Positions 51,124-56,521 of a stretch of DNA of 56,521 nucleotides are shown here, one piece after another. The notes under the pieces were generated by a model. It saw only the letters and a program-made list of their open reading frames with translations, did no database searches and was not told where the DNA came from. This DNA is from an uncultured Candidatus Saccharibacteria bacterium (GTDB taxonomy: Bacteria; Patescibacteriota; Saccharimonadia; Saccharimonadales; Saccharimonadaceae), in the NCBI GenBank assembly GCA_948868795.1, contig CAQRDK010000006.1:1-56521 (forward strand), written 5' to 3'. A program made the translations under genes and the position numbers. Within the stretch, counting starts at the first letter, position 1. Every line of letters begins with the position of its first letter.

Positions 51124-53238
51124 TTACTTTTTCGCCTTGACGACTTTCGCTGGTTTCGCCGCCGCAACTTTCTCTGTCGCGACTTTCGTTCCTAATGTTG
51201 TCTTCATAATTAACTTATCGCACGCGACGAGTAGCGCCGGAATCACCAAGACGACCACGACCATGCTGATAATCGCCCCGCGCGCAATCAAGGTACATAG
51301 CGTCCCAATCATATCAATCTGCGAGAACAGCCCGACCCCGATCGTCGCCGCGAAGAAACACATCCCGCTCACGAAGATCGACTGAATCGAACCGTCGAGC
51401 GCCGCCTGAGCCGCTTCTTTTTTCGCAAGCCCCGCCTTTCGTTCCTCCATATATTTCGTCGTCAGCAAAATCGCATAATCGATCGTCGCTCCGAGCTGAA
51501 TCGTCCCGATCACGATCGACGCGATGAACGGAATCTCCGTGCCGGTCAAGAACGAAACTCCCATGTTCAAGAAAATCGCGAATTCAATCGCCGCCATCAG
51601 CAGCACCGGCAATGACACCGACTTCAAAACTATCGCCATAATCACGAAAATCACCGCAATCGACGTAATATTCACGCTCGCAAAGTCCCGATCCGCAATC
51701 TCGACCAAGTCTTTCATCAGCGGCCCCTCGCCCGCCACGATCGCGCCCTCGTCATATTTGTCGACGATTTCATTCATCTTGCTAATTTGCTCATTCAGTT
51801 CGTCTGTCGCGATTCCATAATCTGACAAAACTAGCATCGCCGAATAATTTTCCGTCTCCAGCATCGACCGCACTTCCGAATTCAACATCTCCGCCGACAA
51901 GCCATAATCCGACAAAGTCGTCGAATCTAAGACCTCACTCACGCCGTCGAGCTTCGCGATTTCGCTCGACATCGCCTTCAAGTTTGCCGCGCTCGTCGTA
52001 TTCCGCGCCAGCACCATCATCTGCGATTCCATCCCGAAATCTTCCCGCAGTGCCGTCATCGCCTGCGTATATCCATAATCCTCCGGGATCGACGAATCGA
52101 GTTTGTAATAAACCTCCACCTTGTTATAAATCACATAAGCCGGCACCAGCAAAATCAAGAATCCTGCCAGAATTGCCTTCCGATATTTCAGGACGAAACT
52201 TTTGACGTGCGTAAACTCCGGCAGCAAAGCCTTATGCCGAGTTTTTTCGACCCACTTATCACAAACGAGGAGCAACGCCGGGAATAAAGTAATCGCATAG
52301 ACCAGACCAAGCAGCACGCCTTTCGCCATCACGATTCCGATGTCGAACCCGAGCGTCAAGCTCATCGTACAAAGCGCCAAGAATCCCGCAAAAGTCGTCA
52401 GGGAACTACCGACCACCGACGCCGCCGTTTCCTGAATCGCCTGCGACATCGCCTTCAAACGGTCCTTCTTATTTTTCTTCGCCGCCTCGTATTTGTGATA
52501 TAGGAAAATCGAAAAGTCCATCGTCACGCCGAGCTGCAAGACCGCGCTAATCGCCTGCGTGATATAAGAAATCTCGCCTAGGAGAATATTCGTCCCCATG
52601 TTGAACGCCAGCGCCACGCCGATACTTCCGATCAGTAAGAACGGCACCAAGAACGAATCCAAAAACAGCACCAAGACTAGTAGCGACAACCCGACCGCAA
52701 TCGTCACATAAAGCAGCGTTTCATTATTAAACAGATTCTTCGTGTCGAGCACCATCGCGCTCATCCCGCCGAGCAGGCATTTCTCACCCGCGATCTCGCG
52801 AATTTCCTCGACCGCCGCCAGCGTCCGCTCATCGCTCGTCCCTTCCGTGAACGTAATAATCATCAGCTGCGCGCCGTCATGTGTCACTTTCTCCCGCACC
52901 GCGCTCGGCAGGAAATCAATCGGAATTGCCGTTCCGGTCACATCCGCGATACTTAGCACCTGCTTCACGCTCTCGACTTCGCGAATCTCCGCTTCGAGTT
53001 GGAGCAATTCTTTCTGCGGCATATCTTCGACGACCGCAACTGAGAACGCACCCATCCCGAACTCTTCCGTCAGAATCTCTTGCCCCTCCAGAGTTTCAAT
53101 ATCCGACGGCAAATAAACCAACAAATCATAGTTCACTTTCGTCGCAAAATATCCCAACGCCGCCGGAATTAATAATAGTACCGACAATATAACAATCGCC
53201 CAGCGGTGACGACAGATAAAATCGCTAATTTTCTTCAT
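51124..53238 (-). CDS. MMPL/RND-family transporter
   Basis: A 704-residue membrane protein of two similar halves, each one helix, an outer domain and a five-helix bundle. Helix 4-type motifs are present (AVLQLGVTMDFSIFLYHKYEAAK in half one, TIQLGATIDYAILLTTKYMEERK in half two), with the acidic proton-relay Asp. The C-terminal tail is Lys/Ala/Val-rich. MMPL proteins move lipids, drugs or small molecules by proton motive force; the substrate here is unknown. A TGGAGG site precedes the start. The divergent tetR and two operators make repression by that protein likely. Confidence 0.88.
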   Translation of the reverse strand: MKKISDFICRHRWAIVILSVLLLIPAALGYFATKVNYDLLVYLPSDIETLEGQEILTEEFGMGAFSVAVVEDMPQKELLQLEAEIREVESVKQVLSIADVTGTAIPIDFLPSAVREKVTHDGAQLMIITFTEGTSDERTLAAVEEIREIAGEKCLLGGMSAMVLDTKNLFNNETLLYVTIAVGLSLLVLVLFLDSFLVPFLLIGSIGVALAFNMGTNILLGEISYITQAISAVLQLGVTMDFSIFLYHKYEAAKKNKKDRLKAMSQAIQETAASVVGSSLTTFAGFLALCTMSLTLGFDIGIVMAKGVLLGLVYAITLFPALLLVCDKWVEKTRHKALLPEFTHVKSFVLKYRKAILAGFLILLVPAYVIYNKVEVYYKLDSSIPEDYGYTQAMTALREDFGMESQMMVLARNTTSAANLKAMSSEIAKLDGVSEVLDSTTLSDYGLSAEMLNSEVRSMLETENYSAMLVLSDYGIATDELNEQISKMNEIVDKYDEGAIVAGEGPLMKDLVEIADRDFASVNITSIAVIFVIMAIVLKSVSLPVLLMAAIEFAIFLNMGVSFLTGTEIPFIASIVIGTIQLGATIDYAILLTTKYMEERKAGLAKKEAAQAALDGSIQSIFVSGMCFFAATIGVGLFSQIDMIGTLCTLIARGAIISMVVVVLVIPALLVACDKLIMKTTLGTKVATEKVAAAKPAKVVKAKK

Positions 53239-53275
53239 AGTCCTCCATTAGACTTAATAATTTTCGCAATTTGTT

Positions 53276-53298
53276 AAAAATGACCAACGGTCAGTTTT
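53276..53298. promoter_or_regulatory. Candidate TetR operator 1
   Basis: TGACC-AAC-GGTCA at 53281-53293 with A and T flanks, in the tetR/MMPL intergenic region. Same 13 bases at 21275-21287. Confidence 0.65.
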
Positions 53299-53340
53299 TC
53301 TTCCAACATTCTACATCTGTAAAAATCTTTTGTCAATACT

Positions 53341-53363
53341 AAAAATGACCAAAAGTCATTTTT
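53341..53363. promoter_or_regulatory. Candidate TetR operator 2
   Basis: AAAAATGAC-CAAAA-GTCATTTTT, 9-bp arms. Centre 65 bp from operator 1 and about 54 bp upstream of the tetR -10. Confidence 0.6.
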
Positions 53364-53402
53364 CTGCTACAAAAACACCTTTCTTTTTTGAAAGATTTGC
53401 GG

Positions 53403-53408
53403 TATAAT
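53403..53408 (+). promoter_or_regulatory. -10 promoter, leaderless start of tetR
   Basis: TATAAT, six nt before the ATG at 53415. Confidence 0.7.
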
Positions 53409-53414
53409 AACTAT

Positions 53415-54125
53415 ATGACATTATTCCAGCGCGCCGATAAGCGCAACAAAACTGACAATGAGCCGAGCTTTGCTGAAAAAGTTGAGAAACGCCTCGCGAA
53501 CAAAGTTCATAAAAACGACCAGATTACCGAGGCCGCTTACGAGCTTTTCCTCGAGCAAGGTTTTGATGCTGTCTCGATTCAAGAAATTGCCGAGCGCGCC
53601 GGCGTCGCGAAGGGAACTTTCTATCTTTACTTTCACGACAAAGACGAGCTGAAGGAGGCCGTCATCACCCAGAAATCCAACGAGCTTTTCCGGAACGCCC
53701 TCTCCGCCCTGCATCAGACTGGCATCGCCGATTTCGAAGAGCAGATTATTTTCGTCATCGACTACGTACTCGACATTTTAGAGCACAATCAAGACGCTCT
53801 CCGTCTTATCGCGAAAAATCTCTCGCTTGGCGTTTTCAGCCGCCAGGTCAACGAATTCTTTTCCGACCAGAAAACTGACATCGTCGAAAGTCTCGCCGCT
53901 TCCGCCGAGCGCAGCCATATCCGTCTCAAAAATCCTGAAGTATTATTATATATGATTATTGAGCTCGCCAGCTCGACTTGCTTCTCCTGTATTCTCGAAG
54001 CTAAACCGCTCGAAATCGCCGTTTTTAAGCCCTATCTTTTCGACGCCATTCGCCAGCTCATTCGCTCGCAGCAGCTCCCGCCCGAAAAATCCCCCCATCG
54101 CTTCAAGCGCCAGCCCCGCGCCTAA
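53415..54125 (+). CDS. TetR/AcrR-family regulator
   Basis: A 236-residue repressor. I start at MTLFQRADKRN (53415). A TTG-started ORF from 53388 would encode the promoter itself. The HTH lies at about residues 35-80 (ITEAAYELFLEQGFDAVSIQEIAERAGVAKGTFYLYFHDKDEL), a textbook TetR domain. The C-terminal helical domain binds an unknown ligand and dimerises. It is divergent from the MMPL transporter with two palindromes between. One palindrome is repeated upstream of the agmatine operon, so a polyamine-linked signal is a fair guess. Confidence 0.9.
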   Translation: MTLFQRADKRNKTDNEPSFAEKVEKRLANKVHKNDQITEAAYELFLEQGFDAVSIQEIAERAGVAKGTFYLYFHDKDELKEAVITQKSNELFRNALSALHQTGIADFEEQIIFVIDYVLDILEHNQDALRLIAKNLSLGVFSRQVNEFFSDQKTDIVESLAASAERSHIRLKNPEVLLYMIIELASSTCFSCILEAKPLEIAVFKPYLFDAIRQLIRSQQLPPEKSPHRFKRQPRA

Positions 54126-54145
54126 TCCTAGAGCCATCGTCCAAT

Positions 54146-54706
54146 ATGCCTAACACGCTCCACGCCTCAAAAACCTTCGACACACCGAGCACTTCCGTTC
54201 CTCCCCTCGCTGAAACGATCTACGAATCGCCTTTAGGGCCAATCTTCCTCCACGCGAGCGACAACGCTCTGCTCGAACTTCATTTTCTCGACGGCGTTTG
54301 CTTGCAACCTAGCGATTCCTCCGATGCTCCACTCCATCCTATCCTCGCCGAAACCTTCTGCTGGCTCGATGAATATTTTTCCGGCCGCCAGCCCGATTTT
54401 GCCCCGCCGTTCCAGCTCGACCTCACACCCTTCAACCGTCGCGTCCTCGAAATCGCCAGCCAAGTTCCGTTCGGCGAAACCATGACCTACGGCGAAATTG
54501 CCGACCTGATCGCCGCCGAGCGTGGTCTTCATAAAATGTCCGCCCAGGCCGTCGGCAGCGCCATGCGCAAAAATCCTATCTGTCTCGTCATTCCGTGTCA
54601 CCGTATCATCGGCGCCGGCGGTCGCCTCGGCGGCTACAACGGCAACCCGCTCCGTAAACGTCAGCTCCTCGCCCACGAAGGCGTCGACGTCTCCGCGCTC
54701 GTCTAA
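54146..54706 (+). CDS. ogt: Methylated-DNA-protein-cysteine methyltransferase
   Basis: A 186-residue suicidal DNA repair protein that takes alkyl groups from O6-alkylguanine onto its active Cys. The motif IPCHRIIGAGG is intact with Cys151, preceded by VPFGETMTYGEIA and AVGSAMRKNP for DNA binding. Length matches Ogt-type proteins without the Ada domain. It follows tetR by 20 nt on the same strand with no clear promoter, so it may be on the tetR transcript. Confidence 0.93.
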   Translation: MPNTLHASKTFDTPSTSVPPLAETIYESPLGPIFLHASDNALLELHFLDGVCLQPSDSSDAPLHPILAETFCWLDEYFSGRQPDFAPPFQLDLTPFNRRVLEIASQVPFGETMTYGEIADLIAAERGLHKMSAQAVGSAMRKNPICLVIPCHRIIGAGGRLGGYNGNPLRKRQLLAHEGVDVSALV

Positions 54707-54754
54707 CCTACATTTGCGCTCCGCCTAACCCCTCACAAAGCCGCCCTTTCGTGG

Positions 54755-54760
54755 TATAAT
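54755..54760 (+). promoter_or_regulatory. -10 promoter of tRNA-Arg(TCG) and the small membrane gene
   Basis: TATAAT, 8 nt before the mature tRNA. Confidence 0.6.
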
Positions 54761-54768
54761 ATCTCTAT

Positions 54769-54845
54769 GCACCGGTAGCTCAGTGGATTAGAGCACTTGT
54801 CTTCGGAACAAGGGGTCGTAGGTTCGAATCCTATCCGGTGTACCA
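54769..54845 (+). tRNA. tRNA-Arg(TCG)
   Basis: Cloverleaf with acceptor GCACCGG/CCGGTGT, anticodon stem CTTGT/ACAAG and loop CTTCGGA, T arm AGGTTCGAATCCT, discriminator A, encoded CCA. G1-U72 as in tRNA-Arg(CCG). Confidence 0.93.
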
Positions 54846-54858
54846 TACTTTTGAAATC

Positions 54859-55029
54859 ATGAACAACAACTCTTGGTGGTATTATATACAAGGCTACGAG
54901 GACGCAAGGCGCCCATCGACTCACAAGTCGCCCAAATGGCTCAACTTACTTCTCGCCGTGTTTTTTATTATTCTACTTTTGCTTCTCGGCGGCGTCATTG
55001 CTCTTTTTGTTTGGACTATCTTTTTCTAA
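54859..55029 (+). CDS. 56-residue single-pass membrane protein
   Basis: The ATG lies 13 nt after the CCA end of tRNA-Arg(TCG), with no promoter or Shine-Dalgarno site between. The protein begins MNNNSWWYYIQGYEDARRP, turns basic (THKSPKW), then has a strongly hydrophobic helix of about 24 residues (about 32-55) to the C-terminus. An upstream in-frame start at 54838 would lie inside the tRNA. If translated, the message is probably released by tRNA 3' processing. No family recognised. Confidence 0.55.
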   Translation: MNNNSWWYYIQGYEDARRPSTHKSPKWLNLLLAVFFIILLLLLGGVIALFVWTIFF

Positions 55030-55077
55030 CTGCCCCAGCCAACATCTTTTTATTTTCCCGCACAAGTTTAGTTTTTA

Positions 55078-55086
55078 TGCTACAAT
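55078..55086 (+). promoter_or_regulatory. Extended -10 promoter of FISUMP paralogue 2
   Basis: TGCTACAAT at 55078-55086; predicted start at 55093, the first base of the leader helix. Confidence 0.65.
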
Positions 55087-55092
55087 AGAATT

Positions 55093-55328
55093 GTCTGAAA
55101 CATTTTATCAACACAGCAAAGAGAGTTTTTGCTTTTTGCAATAATAATTTTTACATTGCTGACTAATGTCTAGAAATGGCGCCGTAGCTGCCGAAGGACG
55201 TTAGCTCAGTAAAATGTTGCTCTCCTTGCTGGTAAAAGGTTTCAGACACCGCTGCGGTGCCATTTTTGTTTCTATGCTTGAAGCGAATGGCGCTCGGCCG
55301 GTGTCTATTACCTAAAAGGAGGGCCGTG
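55093..55328 (+). ncRNA. Structured 5' leader of FISUMP paralogue 2
   Basis: GTCTGAAAC (55093-55101) pairs perfectly with GTTTCAGAC (55239-55247). An inner arm pairs parts of 55159-55170 with 55198-55209. CACCG-ctg-CGGTG (55247-55259) followed by TTTTT (55263-55267) is terminator-like. GACACCG (55245-55251) can instead pair with CGGTGTC (55299-55305), helped by GCCATT (55259-55264) with AATGGC (55286-55291). The Shine-Dalgarno site is at 55314-55323. Confidence 0.6.
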
Positions 55329-56521
55329 ATGCTAAAAGGTCAAAGAAAAGTTAAGAATGTTGAGAGGGCTGCCGAAAGTGCGAGCGGTGTGGGCTTACTA
55401 TTGCTGGCGTTTTTGTTGGTGAATCCGCTAGGGAGTTTGTCGGCGAGCGCGCTAGAAGGTGAGGAAGAGGGCGGGGTTTCTACGGGGATAGGCGAGCCGG
55501 CAGAGCAGGCGGAAACTTTGATTTCTACTGTCAATATTGCCTTCGCTCCAGAAAGTGGAAGTGCCTCACTAACGCCTATCTCTGCTGATGGTGCTTCGGC
55601 TAAGTATTCTATAAAGGCAACTGTCGGAGTAGAAAACTCTGGAGGCTATACAGTCTATCTAGGTAGTAATAAATCAGAACTAACGGGTAAGAATACTGGT
55701 GCAACTATTAACGGAGTTACAAGTTCAGCTACTTATGAAGAACTTCCGCTTAATACTTGGGGCTATAATGCGATAGAAGGAGAAACTGCTGGCACAACTT
55801 TCTCTAAAGTCCCAACTAGCAACCGTGGAGACGTTATCGCCTCGAATAACTCTACTAACATCAAAGAAGATAACAAAACCTTCACCTTGAGTTTTGCCGC
55901 ACATATTGGAAATGATAAACCGGCAGATACGTATGAGAATCAAGTCACTCTTTCCGTTATTTCTAGTCCGTTAGAGATTACCGGCTTAACTTCCATAACT
56001 AACATGCAAGAGATGACGCCAGAAATTTGCAAAGCCAGCACAGTCGGTGACACAAAGCAACTTATTGATCTGTGTGATAATAAGAGTTATTGGGTAGCGA
56101 AACTAAAAGACAATAACTGTTGGATGGTGCAGAACCTAGACCTTGACCTAGGTACGGAATGGCCGGACGCTAACCTATCGGATTATGACGTGGCGAGCAC
56201 AGCATATAAACCGGTGGCAACGGCAACGATAGCGAATGCTGCAACCGTTAGCAACGTGAATACTGGTACAAGGTCTTGGAGTCTTGGGGATTATGTGATT
56301 ATAAATCCAGAGGGTTCGAGTGATTGTGGGTCTCCAAAAAGCAGTTTTGCGGAATGTCCGCAACAGTTTTCCAATATAGCAGGGCAAACAGCTTCGACGA
56401 ATCCTGATTTTTATGTCCAAAATGGCAAGAAGACGGCGGCTGGCGGGGAATATGATGCACACTATCTAGTCGGTAATCACTATCAATGGAATACGGCGAC
56501 GGCTGGAACTGGTGGGACGAT
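55329..56521 (+). CDS. Secreted surface protein with FISUMP-like domain, paralogue 2 (partial)
   Basis: The frame from ATG 55329 is open to the window end (397 codons). It starts MLKGQRKV like paralogue 1, has a signal/anchor helix (about 20-38, LLLLAFLLVNPLG), an acidic stretch, and the same beta domain (NSGGYTVYLGS, NTWGYN, PADTYENQVTLSVISSPLEI). From about residue 245 the FISUMP pattern begins (KSYWVAKLKDNNCWMVQNLDLDL). The C-terminal lectin-like end, where a variable region could lie, is beyond the window. AAAAGGAGGG sits 6 nt before the ATG; a GTG one codon earlier is a less likely start. Confidence 0.75.
   Translation, partial: MLKGQRKVKNVERAAESASGVGLLLLAFLLVNPLGSLSASALEGEEEGGVSTGIGEPAEQAETLISTVNIAFAPESGSASLTPISADGASAKYSIKATVGVENSGGYTVYLGSNKSELTGKNTGATINGVTSSATYEELPLNTWGYNAIEGETAGTTFSKVPTSNRGDVIASNNSTNIKEDNKTFTLSFAAHIGNDKPADTYENQVTLSVISSPLEITGLTSITNMQEMTPEICKASTVGDTKQLIDLCDNKSYWVAKLKDNNCWMVQNLDLDLGTEWPDANLSDYDVASTAYKPVATATIANAATVSNVNTGTRSWSLGDYVIINPEGSSDCGSPKSSFAECPQQFSNIAGQTASTNPDFYVQNGKKTAAGGEYDAHYLVGNHYQWNTATAGTGGT

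Noticed and set aside
53388..53414. TTG-initiated extension of the TetR gene
   Set aside because: It would translate the TATAAT promoter; the ATG at 53415 has the exact leaderless spacing.
1..56521. UGA read as glycine (code 25)
   Set aside because: UGA ends intact genes at 12406-12408, 16264-16266 and 17100-17102, and no long gene here contains internal UGA.
1..56521. CRISPR array or cas genes
   Set aside because: No regularly spaced repeats with unique spacers and no Cas-like proteins were seen; the only tandem array has 21-bp units without spacers.

Overview
The window looks like a chromosome segment of an ultra-small epibiotic bacterium of the Candidate Phyla Radiation, most likely Candidatus Saccharibacteria (TM7). 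This is inference from several traits. There is a minor type IV pilin operon beside a large secreted protein. There is an LPXTG surface protein, paralogous secreted proteins with a FISUMP-like domain, a DivIC-like protein, and an HTH domain fused to MurA. UGA is used as a stop (for example at 12406-12408 and 17100-17102), which argues against the UGA=Gly code of Gracilibacteria and Absconditabacteria. No rRNA is present to settle the lineage.

Layout. 1-6.3 kb: the end of an LPXTG protein, then an operon for a single-pass membrane protein and a VirB6/TrbL-like polytopic protein. 6.4-8.2 kb: a zinc-ribbon protein, a lipoprotein and tRNA-Met/Ile2(CAU), all on the minus strand. 8.2-10.8 kb: an island with a candidate structured RNA and an AAA ATPase + RloB-like TOPRIM pair, probably phage defence. 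11-19.4 kb: a DivIC-like protein, then a surface/pilin operon with four prepilin-like proteins. 19.5-29.6 kb: rubrerythrin, ruvB, an agmatine catabolism operon (putrescine carbamoyltransferase, antiporter, agmatine deiminase), phosphoglycerate mutase, a PRC-barrel protein, recX and recA. 29.9-34.6 kb (minus): a SUKH-like/TPR protein, XRE-MurA, a GalU-like enzyme and tilS. 34.7-40.7 kb: lepA, a MATE transporter fused to a cytidylate-kinase-like domain, folD and murB. 41-43.6 kb: a FISUMP protein, an Asn-rich segment resembling a diversity-generating-retroelement repeat, and tRNA-Lys. 43.7-49 kb: an operon of membrane-anchored rhodanese-like and thioredoxin-like proteins, a small methyltransferase and a helicase-methyltransferase. 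49-56.5 kb: tRNA-Arg(CCG), a YhgE/Pip-like protein, an MMPL transporter, TetR, Ogt, tRNA-Arg(TCG), a 56-residue membrane protein and a second FISUMP paralogue cut by the window end.

Transcription signals are unusually readable. Ten first genes have a -10 hexamer exactly 6 nt before the start codon and no Shine-Dalgarno site, which predicts leaderless mRNAs. Genes with longer leaders, and genes inside operons, mostly carry Shine-Dalgarno sites. The two FISUMP paralogues share a folded 5' leader whose closing helix is conserved by compensatory changes and which carries mutually exclusive hairpins. The MATE gene has another folded leader. A perfect 13-bp palindrome occurs both between tetR and the MMPL gene and upstream of the agmatine operon, suggesting one regulator for both. 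Two similar dyads 31 bp apart lie upstream of XRE-MurA, suggesting that this cell-wall enzyme represses its own gene.

All calls come from reading the sequence. No database search, alignment or folding program was run.
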